Origin: Paraburkholderia domus
GTDB lineage: Bacteria > Pseudomonadota > Gammaproteobacteria > Burkholderiales > Burkholderiaceae
NCBI RefSeq assembly: GCF_905220705.1
Contig: NZ_CAJNAT010000014.1
Coordinates: 62,001 to 126,000 of the forward strand
DNA: 64,000 bases
Direction of reading: 5' to 3'
In this document: piece after piece, positions 16,899-26,536 of the stretch
Layout: each line of letters starts with the position of its first letter
Numbering within the stretch: position 1 is the stretch's first letter
The notes under the pieces: generated by a model
The model's input: the letters and a program-made list of their open reading frames with translations, nothing else
Database searches by the model: none
Told to the model about the DNA's origin: nothing
Program-made: the position numbers and the translations under genes

Positions 16899-18383
16899 GT
16901 GAATTTCGATCAACTCGATCAAGAGATTGCCGCACGGATCGAATCGTACCGTGATATGTGCGTACACCTGAGCGACCGGTTGTGGGACCTCGCTGAAACG
17001 GCCTATGCAGAGTACGAGTCGGCGGAACTGCAAATCCGCGAGCTCGAGCGGCATGGCTTCCGGATCACGCGGGAAGTTGCGGGCATCCCTACTGCGTTTG
17101 TCGCCGAAGCCGGCGATGACGGCCCTGTCATCGGCTTTCTCGGCGAGTACGACGCGTTGCCTCACCTCAGCCAGGTCGCCAACTCCGCCACCCGTCAACC
17201 GACAGCAGACGCCGGCAGCGGACACGGTTGCGGTCACAACCTGCTTGGCGGCGCAGCGCTGATGTCCGCGTTCGCCATCAAGGGTTGGCTCCATGCGTCC
17301 GGGCGCGCGGGCCGGATTCGCTATTACGGCTGCCCCGCCGAGGAAGGGGGAGCCGGAAAGACGTTTATGACGCGAGCCGGCGCATTCGCCGATCTCGACA
17401 GCGCACTCACCTGGCATCCTGCGAGCGTCCTCGCCATCGATGCGATGACAACCCTTGCGACGCTCCACGCGCGCTTCACGTTCAGCGGCGTCGCTGCACA
17501 TGCGGCGGCCGCGCCTCACCTGGGGCGCAGCGCACTCGACGCCGTCACACTGATGAACGTCGCTGCCAACTATTTGCGCGAGCACATGCCGAGCGACGCC
17601 CGTCTTCACTATGCGCTGCACGATACGGGAGGGTCAGCGCCCAACGTCGTGCAGGCTCGCGCCGAGGTCGTCTATCAATTGCGCGCACCGGAACTCGCCA
17701 CGATCCATTCACTGCTCGAGCGGCTGCGCAAGATCGCGGATGGTGCCGCGATGATGACCGACACCACCGTCGTGTGCCGGGTGGAAAAGGCAATGTCGAA
17801 TATGAAGCCCAACAAGGTTCTGTCCGATCTGATGTACGAGCGCATGCTCGCAATCGGTCCGACGCCCTTTGACACCGTCGATCACGATTTTGCCGCGCGC
17901 ATGCACGCCGCCATTTCACCCGCCGAGGCACAGGGAAGCTTGTCGATTTTCGGCGCCCATCGGCTTCGGGGAGTCCTCCATGACGGAGTCCTGCCCGCTG
18001 AATTGATGCCATCGTTGTTGCCGGCGTCGACCGACGTAGGGGATGTCAGCTGGGTCGTACCGACAGCCCGCTGCCTCGGAGCCTGCTTCGCGCTGGGCAC
18101 GCCGTTCCACTCGTGGCAGTTGGTCGCCCAAGGCAAATCGTCGATCGCGCACAAGGGCATGCTTCAGATCGCGAAGGTGATGGCTGCCACCGCCGCAGCG
18201 CTCTACGCGAGTCCTTCATTGCTTGAGCAGGCCAAGGCTGAACTGCGTGAGCAATCGGCGGGTGAAACCTACGTCTGCCCCATTCCGGACGACGTGCTTC
18301 CTCCCATAGCTAAAGAAAGCCGAACGCAAAGAGGCTCGGTTCGGGGGGCGTTTCCGCACCAATACGCTGGGGGTAACGCGTGA
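16899..18383 (+). CDS. M20 amidohydrolase, AbgB-like, copy 2 of 3
   Basis: 494 residues. Motifs GHGCGHNLLGGA, GCPAEEGGAGKTFM and TWHPAS give the metal site; APHLGRSALDAVTLMNVAAN is the dimer domain. The GTG at 16899 (reading MNFDQLDQEI) is preferred over ATG 16836: GGAG lies at 16890-16893 and the start then aligns with copies 1 and 3. It probably forms a functional pair with copy 3, since the two genes overlap and AbgB-type enzymes can be heteromeric. The C terminus is about 15 residues longer than in copy 1. Confidence 0.85.
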   Translation: MNFDQLDQEIAARIESYRDMCVHLSDRLWDLAETAYAEYESAELQIRELERHGFRITREVAGIPTAFVAEAGDDGPVIGFLGEYDALPHLSQVANSATRQPTADAGSGHGCGHNLLGGAALMSAFAIKGWLHASGRAGRIRYYGCPAEEGGAGKTFMTRAGAFADLDSALTWHPASVLAIDAMTTLATLHARFTFSGVAAHAAAAPHLGRSALDAVTLMNVAANYLREHMPSDARLHYALHDTGGSAPNVVQARAEVVYQLRAPELATIHSLLERLRKIADGAAMMTDTTVVCRVEKAMSNMKPNKVLSDLMYERMLAIGPTPFDTVDHDFAARMHAAISPAEAQGSLSIFGAHRLRGVLHDGVLPAELMPSLLPASTDVGDVSWVVPTARCLGACFALGTPFHSWQLVAQGKSSIAHKGMLQIAKVMAATAAALYASPSLLEQAKAELREQSAGETYVCPIPDDVLPPIAKESRTQRGSVRGAFPHQYAGGNA

Positions 18384-19834
18384 TGAAGCGCGAAGATAAC
18401 CAGCGGATCGGACTCATCGAGCAGTTTGTCGAAGCAAAGCGTGACGACTTTATCGGTCTTGCGGATCGGATCTGGGATCTTGCCGAAACTCGCTGGGAAG
18501 AATTTCGCTCAGTTGAAGCGCAGATCGAGATGCTTGAGCGCGAAGGATTCCGGATCACGAGAAATCTGGGCGGTCTGCCCACGGCATTCGTCGCCCAGGC
18601 GGGGAATGAAGGACCCATCGCCGGTTTCCTCGGCGAATACGACGCGTTGTCGAACATGAGCCAGCAAGCCGCGGCCGTTGAAGCGTGCCCGGTATGCGCC
18701 GGGGGTAGCGGACACGGATGCGGCCACCATCTGCTTGGTGTCGGTGCGATGCTGGCGGCAGTTGCCACGCGCGACTACCTCGTGTCCCAGGATTTGCGTG
18801 GAATCGTCCGTTACTTCGGATGTCCAGCCGAGGAAGGCGGTGCCGGCAAGACATACATGGCTCGCGAAGGCGTCTTCGATGAAATCGACTTCGCCTTGAC
18901 CTGGCACCCTGGTCCTTTCTCGGGGATTTTCAAGTACAAATCGCTGGCGGTGATTCAGGCATTCTTCCGCTTCTCTGGCGTGGCCTCGCACGCGGCGGCT
19001 TCACCCCATCTCGGACGAAGCGCGCTCGATGCGGTTGAACTGATGAACGTCGGCGTGAATTTCCTGCGCGAGCATATGCCCGCCGAGGCTCGCGTCCATT
19101 ACGCAATCACCGATGCGGGCGGCCTCGCTGCAAACGTTGTTCAGGCTCTTGCCGAAGTGCTGTACGTCGTCCGCGCGCCGAACATCGAGCAGGCGCGTGC
19201 GCTGTTCGAGCGCGTTCGGCGAATCGGCGCGGGCGCGGCGTTGATGACCGAAACAACCGTCGAGGTCGAAGTCGATCGCGCATGCTCGGACGTCCTTCGC
19301 AACGAAGCGATCGAAGCCTTGGTGATGGCGAACCTCGAGCGTTTCGGTCCCCCTCCCTTCGACCAGTCCGACCGCGATTTCGTCACGCGGCTCGCCGGAA
19401 ACATCAGCTCGGGGGATTTGCAGGAATGTCTCGACGCCTATCGAGGACCCGCCGATGCCCATGGACTTGCCGACATGCCGCTTCCACTGAACGACGAACC
19501 GGGCTCCTTGACAGGATCGAGCGATGTGGGAGACGTGAGTTGGGTCGTGCCGACAACCCAATACCTCGGCGCGTGCTACGCAGTGGGTACCAACATGCAC
19601 ACGTGGCAACTGGTGTCACAGGGGAAACTGCCCGCCGCACACAAAGGAATGCTGCATGCGGCAAAGGTACTCGCGGCGACCGCTGTAGATCTGCTGACGG
19701 AGCCGTCGCGTATCGGTGCAGCTCAGGCAGAACATGCGCGCCTTACCGGCGGACGTCCCTATGTCTGCCCTATTCCCGAATCGGTGCTCGCGCCGCCGCT
19801 GCGTAAAAGGACGGAAAAGGGAAACCTTACCTAG
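18383..19834 (+). CDS. M20 amidohydrolase, AbgB-like, copy 3 of 3
   Basis: 483 residues. Motifs GHGCGHHLLGVG, GCPAEEGGAGKTYM and TWHPGP are intact, as is SPHLGRSALDAVELMNVGVN. The ATG at 18383 shares one base with the preceding stop (TGATG); a GTG at 18380 is also possible. Translation is coupled to copy 2. Homology to copies 1 and 2 is clear over the full length, so the three arose by duplication. Substrate unknown; peptide-like amides of aromatic or indolic acids would fit the setting. Confidence 0.85.
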   Translation: MKREDNQRIGLIEQFVEAKRDDFIGLADRIWDLAETRWEEFRSVEAQIEMLEREGFRITRNLGGLPTAFVAQAGNEGPIAGFLGEYDALSNMSQQAAAVEACPVCAGGSGHGCGHHLLGVGAMLAAVATRDYLVSQDLRGIVRYFGCPAEEGGAGKTYMAREGVFDEIDFALTWHPGPFSGIFKYKSLAVIQAFFRFSGVASHAAASPHLGRSALDAVELMNVGVNFLREHMPAEARVHYAITDAGGLAANVVQALAEVLYVVRAPNIEQARALFERVRRIGAGAALMTETTVEVEVDRACSDVLRNEAIEALVMANLERFGPPPFDQSDRDFVTRLAGNISSGDLQECLDAYRGPADAHGLADMPLPLNDEPGSLTGSSDVGDVSWVVPTTQYLGACYAVGTNMHTWQLVSQGKLPAAHKGMLHAAKVLAATAVDLLTEPSRIGAAQAEHARLTGGRPYVCPIPESVLAPPLRKRTEKGNLT

Positions 19835-19872
19835 CGCCCAACCGCAATCCTTTCACGCACTTGACCTGACCC

Positions 19873-20604
19873 ATGACATTTTCTTATTTCATCACAGCGA
19901 CTAACGAGCAAGATCCGAACGCTCGGGTAAGCGCGACACATTCTCGGCTCATTCAGGAAGCCATCCGCGCGACGCCTAACTTAAAGAAGGCAGAGCTTTA
20001 TACACCCGCCCAGATCATGACTTATCACGACGACGGGCATTCGCCCGTGCTCGCGCTGCGGCTCGAGTTCGCCAGCATCGAGGCACTCGAGTCACAACTC
20101 ACCGAGGGCGGACATCTCTGGCGGCTTGCGCAGTCGGATGACTGGCTCGCGCTGGGCGCAAGCCAGGTCACGCATCAAGCCATGCTCACCCGAACGTTTC
20201 TGCCGCTCACGAGGACGACCACCGAACCGACGTTGTGCAGCTATCTCGTGCACTACCCGGGCACTGCGGAAAATTTCAACGACTGGCTTTCCTACTACAT
20301 CGCACATCACCCTCAGATCATGCTCGAGTACCCACACGTACGCCAGGTCAACGTATTCACGCGGGTCGACTGGTGTGAGTCGATGCCATGGACGCGCGTG
20401 AACTACATGCAGCGAAACATGCTGACCTTCCCTTCGTCGCAACTGCTCGCCGAGGCGCTGACGTCGCCCGTGCGTGCGCGAATGCGAGAAGACAATGACC
20501 GATTTCCGGCGTTCTTGGGGCGAGCTTGCCACTACCCGATGCTCACCAATTTAATTGCTCCGGGCAACGAGACGTCTTTCGAAACACCGCCATTGTTCGT
20601 CTGA
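19873..20604 (+). CDS. EthD-like dimeric alpha/beta-barrel protein, copy 2 of 3
   Basis: 243 residues. CSYLVHYPGTAENFNDWLSY, IAHHPQIMLEYPHVRQVNVF and MQRNMLTF, then SPVRARMREDNDRFPAF, match the other two copies at 1167 and 34524. It is 38 bases downstream of the third M20 gene and on the same strand, so it probably shares its transcript. Closer in pattern to copy 3 (YLxHHPQIMxxxP, shared N-terminal ITATN/LTFIH half) than to copy 1. No function can be assigned from sequence. Confidence 0.65.
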   Translation: MTFSYFITATNEQDPNARVSATHSRLIQEAIRATPNLKKAELYTPAQIMTYHDDGHSPVLALRLEFASIEALESQLTEGGHLWRLAQSDDWLALGASQVTHQAMLTRTFLPLTRTTTEPTLCSYLVHYPGTAENFNDWLSYYIAHHPQIMLEYPHVRQVNVFTRVDWCESMPWTRVNYMQRNMLTFPSSQLLAEALTSPVRARMREDNDRFPAFLGRACHYPMLTNLIAPGNETSFETPPLFV

Positions 20605-20878
20605 ACGTTTGACCCTGCCATCTGGATGACTTGCCGCCTGATCGCACCTCAAAGGGCCGGCATTCTGAAGATGGACATAGCTGACAAAGGAGAAAAATAA
20701 ACCAGATAAGTCTTCAATCACTGCCTCATACCACACACTCTAATATTAGTAATACTTAGCACCTAAAGATATTTCGTTTTGGTTGAAAATCAATTTCGTC
20801 AACGAATCGTCTCGAAACATTTAACAACACTAACAAAAATTCAGGCGATCTACGCAGCACTTTAAGAGGATGTTTAAA

Positions 20879-22000
20879 ATGTGTAGGAAAGTTCTAGTCA
20901 CCGCTACCCTGCTTGGCTCCATCGCAGGCGCCGCACACGCACAAAGCAGCGTAACCCTCTATGGGCTCGTCGATTCGGCAATTGGCTACACGAGCAACAT
21001 GGGCTCGACCAATGGCCACATCAATCACGGCATTCAGGCGCTGCCCGGCGGTATGTCAGCCAACCGATGGGGCTTGCTCGGCTTCGAAGACATCGGCGGC
21101 GGTACGAAAGTCACCTTCAGACTGGAAAACGGCTTCAACGTTCAGAATGGCGCGCTCGGACAAGGCGGCCGGATGTTCGGTCGTAGCGCGTACGTGGGCC
21201 TCACTAGCAACAGTTGGGGGAGCGTAACGGCCGGTCGCCAATACATGCCGTTCCAGGAAGATGTGGGCAACGAAATGGCCGCCTTATATATGTCAGGCTA
21301 TACGTTCCACCCATATGACAGCGACGACATGAATGCCACGTTCAGGCCCAACAACGCAATCAAATACACGACACCGACCCTCGCCGGGTTCACGGCGAAG
21401 GCCTTGTATGCGTTTTCGAACCTTCCAGGTCAGATCAATACCAATCGCCTGTGGAGCGCCAGCGCCGACTATCTGAACGGGCCCTTCCGCCTCGATGCGG
21501 GTTTCTTCACGGTTAATCAGCCAGGATACAGCACGGCAGGCGCGGAATCGTCGGACAACACCTATGGCGCACTGCCTACGATTGCCGCTGGCGGCATTGC
21601 GAAGCACACGGTATGGGGCGCCGGCGGCTCGTATAATTTTGGCTCGCTCCTCGCGAACGTCGTCTTTACGCATGCGACCTTCGATGCGACCATCGGCGGC
21701 ACACTGAAGTTCAACAACTACGAAACGAGCTTGCGCTATCAGCTCACGCCCGCTGCGATACTGACTGCAGCCTATCTCTACACGACTCAGAGAAGCACCG
21801 TTGCCGCCGGCGGGAACACGCACTACAACCAGGGTGCATTAGGTATCAACTACTTCCTGTCGAAGACAGTCGACTTGTACAGCAACCTTGTCTACCAAAG
21901 GGCCGCAGGTACGGCTCATGCGTGGATTCTCAACGGAACGGCGATGTCCAGCAACAACAGCCAGTTCATGGCCCTAGTCGGGATCCGGAAGAAGTTCTAG
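20879..22000 (+). CDS. Outer-membrane porin (OmpC-like, Burkholderia type)
   Basis: 373 residues. A signal peptide ending AGAAHA precedes QSSVTLYGLVDSAIGYTSN, the usual first strand of Burkholderia porins. The loop with RLENGFNVQNGALGQGGRMF and the C-terminal phenylalanine (GIRKKF) are also typical. A trimeric beta-barrel for small hydrophilic solutes is expected. AAGAGG at 20864-20869 overlaps a possible ATG at 20870, so the ATG at 20879 is the better start. The leader (20605-20878) is AT-rich with CTAATATTAG at 20740-20749, unlike the GC-rich surroundings. Confidence 0.85.
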   Translation: MCRKVLVTATLLGSIAGAAHAQSSVTLYGLVDSAIGYTSNMGSTNGHINHGIQALPGGMSANRWGLLGFEDIGGGTKVTFRLENGFNVQNGALGQGGRMFGRSAYVGLTSNSWGSVTAGRQYMPFQEDVGNEMAALYMSGYTFHPYDSDDMNATFRPNNAIKYTTPTLAGFTAKALYAFSNLPGQINTNRLWSASADYLNGPFRLDAGFFTVNQPGYSTAGAESSDNTYGALPTIAAGGIAKHTVWGAGGSYNFGSLLANVVFTHATFDATIGGTLKFNNYETSLRYQLTPAAILTAAYLYTTQRSTVAAGGNTHYNQGALGINYFLSKTVDLYSNLVYQRAAGTAHAWILNGTAMSSNNSQFMALVGIRKKF

Positions 22001-22372
22001 AAACCCCGGCTTCGAGAGAACGGCAGTGTGTGCTGGCGGGTGCGCGAGCTTGTCGAGGCGCATTCCGACAGCATACAAGGCGGCACAACCTAGAATAATC
22101 AGGCGCATGCGTTTTTTAACGGCTACGCATATTGTGAAGCAAGCTGACGGCGGGACAGATGCAGCCAGCAACCTCCATGTTAACCATCTCAATTGCCGTA
22201 GAAATCCGCAGTACGCCGGAAAATGAAGTTGTGCTACCGGGTGTCGACAGATGCCTTTGTAGAGGCTTGATCCGTATATGACCGACAACCCTGTTACTTG
22301 CCGTTTCGGAGGGAAAACGGTGCGACCGCCGGTCATCCTTCTGCTTCGGCCCATGCGGCGTCGAGCAGACGC
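22001..22372. other. Gap between porin and porin pseudogene
   Basis: No reading frame here shows a family pattern, a convincing ribosome site or a signal peptide. Short frames on both strands look like chance. I see no terminal repeats or terminator with a T tract. Confidence 0.5.
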
Positions 22373-23493
22373 TTAGAACCAATGCTGCATCCCGATTCGC
22401 AAAGATGCCTGCTCGCTGCCTGACGACGGCGCAAGCGAGATCATTGCGGCACGAGTCCCGCCCCCCGCGTGTTCAAATGTCGCTTCCGCGTAGAGCATCG
22501 TACGGACCGACAGGCGATACAGATTCGACAATCCCGCGGTCGTGTACGTCTTGCCGCCGAACCAGGTTCGGTAACCTCCGAGCAACACCGTGTCGAACGG
22601 CGTCACGTTCCAGTCGACGCCAAGCTCGGTCCTCGTGGCTCGTGTCGACGCAGAATTGCTTGAAATCCGGACGGTGTCAGCGACGCAATGAACGACCCAC
22701 TGCCTGTTGAACGAGTAAGTGCCTGCGGCTCCAATAATCTGGGTATCTCTCGCCTTGAAGGCTGCGCCACCCGACAGGTTCTGACCGAGAAACTCGTTGT
22801 AGCCGAGAGTCGTATTGAACGCATACAACTTGTTCCGGGTGTCGCTATAGACCGCACCCACCTAGAGACCGCGGGATTTGTACATGAGCGCCCCCCGACA
22901 TATCGCCCCTGCGATGTGGATGGATCAACGAATCCGTACATCATGCGTGCAGAGACGCCGCGCCATGGGACACTGCTATATTTGATCGTGTTGTTCACGG
23001 GGGTTACCGCATCGTTATCGATGTTGGCCGGGTGATACATAAAATAGTTGTATTGGAACGCACCGTTTGCATTGGGCAGAAGAACGTCATCTGTCAGATC
23101 CCATTGCCGACCCAGGGTAAGCGTACCCCATGTGTCGTCACTGAGGCCCACGAATGCTTTGCGACTGAACAACACGCCCGATGTTGCCAACGCACCGGTG
23201 TTCGAGAAGAATCCATTTTCGAGCTGAAAGATCGCCTTAAGCCCGCCTCCGAGATCCTCGCCTCCCTTGAAACCGAACTGGTCCGGAACGGAAATAGGCC
23301 CGGTCACCGTCGCCGAATGGCCTTTCTCGTTAGTAACGTAACCGACGCCTTCATCGATACTGCCGTAGAGCGTCACACTGCTTTGAGCGTGAGCAGGAAC
23401 AGAGACAAGCGAATTCAATAAAACCGTAGCAGCAGTTTCAATACGACAAGGATACCTAACTAGTTTTTCTGCACAATGATTTATTGATTTCAT
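22373..23493 (-). pseudogene. OmpC-like porin with homopolymer frameshift and in-frame stop
   Basis: The N-terminal part has a signal region (PAHAQSSVTLYGSIDEGVGY) and porin strands up to MMYGFVDPSTSQGRYVGG. A run of six C (22891-22896 on the plus strand) is one base short, so the frame is lost there; adding one base restores ALMYKSRGL. That frame then meets TAG at 22862-22864, where relatives have a Gln, before continuing VGAVYSDTRNKLYAFN to a proper C-terminal HWF. Two separate lesions make it a dead paralogue of the porin at 20879. Confidence 0.8.
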
Positions 23494-23612
23494 ATGATCT
23501 GCGAGATGGATACTTCTATGCAGGCGCGTGCGGCATCCGCCCGTTATTCGCCTTAGCGCAACGGAAGCTCTGTCGCCAACACGTAATTTCCGTTACGGGT
23601 AATTCGAAAGAA

Positions 23613-24926
23613 TCAAACGTCGTGTTGCTTCGAGCTGCTCAGCGCGATAGCCAGCGCTGCGACGAGACCGGACACGGCGAATGCCACGAAATTCAGCCGG
23701 ACGTCGAGGTGGGACGAAGCAAACCAGGCGCCAACCATCGGACCTGCCATAGCGCCGAAACGCCCTATGCCCACTGCCCATCCCGTGGCACTCGCGCGAG
23801 CGAACGGACGGTAGAAGTTTGCAATGTAGCCAAGCTGGACCATCGCGACGCCAATGCTACCCAGCCCGGCAAGCGCTACGAGAACGTAATTCGTCGTCAC
23901 GCTGCCTTTGATCGTCAGACCGCAGATCGCGAGCGCGCCGATCACGTAGCCGCCCACGATGGTCTTGCGCGCGCCGATGCGATCACTTACTTGCCCGATC
24001 AGAATCCCGCCAATAGCCGACGACAGCATGAATACCGCGAGAAACGTCAGGCTCGAACCCAGGTCATAGCCAAGCTTGCGCATCAACTGAGGCAGCCAGG
24101 TACCGAGTCCGTAGATCACCAGCACAGCGGCTATCTGCGCAACCCATAGGCAAAGCGTCGGCCAGAGATTGCCGCGCGAAAACACCTCGTCGAACACACT
24201 CTTTATCGAAGGCCCCGCTGCATTCGCGGCCGGGATAGCATCGATCGCGGACAGGGACAAGCCAAGCCGCTCAGCCAGCGTCTGTGCTTCCCGCGTTCTT
24301 CCGCTCGCCATCAGGTAGGCGAGCGATTCCGGCAGCATGGCGATCAGGAATGGAATCGCGATCAATGGAAGCGCGCCAATGCCGACGACAAAACGCCAAC
24401 CGTGCGCTCCAAGGAACGCGATGCCTGCCACGGCCGAAATGAGCGCGCCGATCGCATAGCCCGAGTACATGATGGCGAAGTTCAGATTGCGTTTCGCCGC
24501 CGGCGAGTACTCGACGGTCAGCGCGGCCGCCGCGGAAATGACCCCGCCAAGCCCGAGCCCCCCGATAAACCGCATCACGCCGAAGACAAACGGGGTCGGA
24601 GAGAGCGCTGCGCCTAACATCGAAAGAGAGAACAGCGCGACGCAGGCAATCAGCAGCCGCTTGCGTCCAATCAGATCAGTCAGCACGCTGATGAAATAGG
24701 AACCGAACAACGTGCCGAACAGCGCGGCGCTGCTCATGGCGCCGACCTCGATCGGCGTGAGCTTCCAGACCGGGTCGGCAAGCATCGACGGCACGATGGT
24801 GCCCATTACACCGATGTCGTAACCCTCGGTGACGATGGTCAAAAAGCAAAGAGCAAGAACGCGGTTAGTGGTGCGCGCAGGGGGATCGACCGCGAACGAA
24901 TGAGGACTTTCGGAGATTGCCGCCAT
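23613..24926 (-). CDS. MFS transporter, aromatic acid:H+ symporter (AAHS) type
   Basis: 437 residues with about 12 membrane segments. TEGYDIGVMGTIVPSML in the first segment and TDLIGRKRLLI in loop 2-3 fit the AAHS family (BenK/PcaK type), which carry an acidic residue in segment 1 for aromatic acid uptake. The ATG at 24926 (MAAISESPHS) is chosen over the frame from 25121 because the protein then starts just before the first segment. It is the probable importer for the oxygenase operon at 26537, with the TetR gene between them. Confidence 0.85.
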   Translation of the reverse strand: MAAISESPHSFAVDPPARTTNRVLALCFLTIVTEGYDIGVMGTIVPSMLADPVWKLTPIEVGAMSSAALFGTLFGSYFISVLTDLIGRKRLLIACVALFSLSMLGAALSPTPFVFGVMRFIGGLGLGGVISAAAALTVEYSPAAKRNLNFAIMYSGYAIGALISAVAGIAFLGAHGWRFVVGIGALPLIAIPFLIAMLPESLAYLMASGRTREAQTLAERLGLSLSAIDAIPAANAAGPSIKSVFDEVFSRGNLWPTLCLWVAQIAAVLVIYGLGTWLPQLMRKLGYDLGSSLTFLAVFMLSSAIGGILIGQVSDRIGARKTIVGGYVIGALAICGLTIKGSVTTNYVLVALAGLGSIGVAMVQLGYIANFYRPFARASATGWAVGIGRFGAMAGPMVGAWFASSHLDVRLNFVAFAVSGLVAALAIALSSSKQHDV

Positions 24927-25112
24927 GGGAAACCTTTCTCGAACGGAGCTGCCGGATGACTTGATCAGGCAAATCGAGTGCCAGCATGCTGAATGCCGCT
25001 TCCACCGCGATGCCGGACTGCGGGGTGTCGGCCAATGTCGCGGCTCCTGCGGGCATGCTGTCACGTTTGCCAGCCCGGCGCAGGCACACCATTCGTCCTG
25101 CGCTTCAATAAA

Positions 25113-25123
25113 GAATGCCATTC
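25113..25123. promoter_or_regulatory. Palindrome GAATGCCATTC, candidate TetR operator at the transporter promoter
   Basis: A perfect 11-base inverted repeat, upstream of the AAHS transporter (start 24926 on the minus strand), next to a minus-strand TTGAAA-N16-TATGGA promoter-like pair. A closely similar element, GAATGTGATTC, overlaps the promoter of the oxygenase operon at 26490-26500. Confidence 0.45.
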
Positions 25124-25189
25124 CATATTGAGTGGGTCAAAGGTTTCAAAAAGTTTTCCGACCAGACCAGGGTAAGTCCTGACAGAACG

Positions 25190-25780
25190 TCAGGGCGAGC
25201 CGTTCGGCTCCTCTCCGAGCAGCAGCGTGGCCGTCATCTGCGTGATGTGCTGGATGTCGCGATGGTCGCCAATGCGCTGGTTGATCACGAATCCATCAAA
25301 AGCCATCCAGATCACGTGCGCGAAAAGATCGCCGCCGAGCGCGCCAATGCGCTCGGGCGGCAAGGCGTCCTTCAGCAATTGCGTCAGAAAATTTTCGACG
25401 GACACCAGCAGATTGTTGGGCTTCGAGAGTCCGGCGGGCGCGCTCGCCAGCGCGTCGATCAGCGCGTTGGCAAACGCGTTGTCGGCGGCGGGGATATCTC
25501 CCCATATGCCGACCAGAATACGCTCGACCTTTTTTCGGGGGCCATTGAGCAACGCCACTTCGGCGCGCAGCCGGTGCAGTTGCTCGATCAGCCACGGTTC
25601 GTAGATTTCGTAAAGGATGACCAGTTTCGAATCGAAATAGACATAGAGATTCGCGACTGTAGTGCCCGCCAGACGGGCAATTTCGGTCATCGTGGTTGCT
25701 GAATAACCTTTTTCGCTGAATGCGTTGAATGCGGCCGTCAAAATGGCATCGCGCTTCACGGCTTTCTTGATCTGCGGCAC
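25190..25780 (-). CDS. TetR-family transcriptional regulator
   Basis: 196 residues. The N-terminal helix-turn-helix is intact: KRDAILTAAFNAFSEKGYS, then TMTEIARLAGTTVANLYVYF. A helical ligand-binding domain follows (GIWGDIPAADNAFANALIDA and MAFDGFVINQRIG). GTG 25780 gives normal TetR length; the frame extends upstream to 26056 but runs into the neighbouring pseudogene. It lies between the transporter and the oxygenase operon and likely represses both through the GAATGnnATTC elements. Confidence 0.8.
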   Translation of the reverse strand: MPQIKKAVKRDAILTAAFNAFSEKGYSATTMTEIARLAGTTVANLYVYFDSKLVILYEIYEPWLIEQLHRLRAEVALLNGPRKKVERILVGIWGDIPAADNAFANALIDALASAPAGLSKPNNLLVSVENFLTQLLKDALPPERIGALGGDLFAHVIWMAFDGFVINQRIGDHRDIQHITQMTATLLLGEEPNGSP

Positions 25781-25842
25781 AGAGAGGCTCTTGTTCGGAA
25801 GGAAGAGGATCGGAAGTGACGCAATTTTAACAAGCCGCCGTA

Positions 25843-26354
25843 TCAAGCCGGGACTTTCTCGTGCGTGGCGGATGAAGCCGCGGCGGCATCTCCAGTTCGC
25901 AGCAATGACCTCACCAGCGCGGCAATACGCTCGATGTCGCGAGCGCCACCGAGCTGACGGTTGATCACGAAACCGTCGAACGCCGTCCAGATCTGCCGCG
26001 CGACGATGGTTCTGTCGACGCAATGTCCGCCCGGCCGCAATGGCTCCTCGAGACACACGTGCAGGAGTTCGGCGATGACATGCTCGATTTCGTCCAGGAA
26101 TGCGCTCGTTGGCCGCTCGCGCACTCCCGCGTGAGACAGGGCGTCGACCAGCGCATTCGCAAAGCTCGAATCCGCTGCGGGAATGTCATGCCAGAGCCCA
26201 CGCAGCAATCGCCACACACGCGCCGCGGGATCGCTTTGTGCACGGTCATCTGCGGCGCAGCGGCGATCTCCGCCATCGTCGTGCCCGTAAATCCCTGCGC
26301 GCGAAAGAGCGTGAACGAGGCTGCGGCGATCTTCTCCCGCTTCGTGTGCCTCAT
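25843..26354 (-). pseudogene. TetR-family regulator with deletion and frameshift
   Basis: The start MRHTKREKIAAASFTLFRAQ and TTMAEIAAAPQMTVHKAI is a TetR DNA-binding domain. The frame then shifts near 26225 into RLLRGLWHDIPAADSSFANA, which aligns with the middle of the intact TetR at 25190 (GIWGDIPAADNAFANA). About 40 residues between the recognition helix and that point are missing. The remainder (TAFDGFVINRQLGGARDIER) runs to a normal end. It is a decayed tandem paralogue. Confidence 0.75.
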
Positions 26355-26464
26355 TTCGTCATCCTGATTCTGTCACGAGGAAAGCGACGGCCCAGATTCT
26401 AGAAGTGTCGCGACGGCCAGGCACGCTCGAAATACAAGTTTCGCAAATTCCAGACACACCCTCT

Positions 26465-26500
26465 TGACTTCGGTTTTTTTCCAAAACAGAATGTGATTCA
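26465..26500 (+). promoter_or_regulatory. Promoter of the oxygenase operon with overlapping operator
   Basis: TTGACT (26465-26470), a 17-base spacer and CAGAAT (26488-26493) form a plausible sigma-70 promoter. The inverted repeat GAATGTGATTC (26490-26500) overlaps the -10, as expected for repression. The element resembles GAATGCCATTC at 25113. The oxygenase GTG follows 37 bases later. Confidence 0.5.
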
Positions 26501-26536
26501 TTATTAAACGACATTCGTTTTTGAGGTGTTGCTATC

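Noticed and set aside
22373..23493. Phase-variable porin switched by a C run
   Set aside because: Correcting the run still leaves an in-frame TAG at 22862-22864, so slippage alone could not restore the protein.
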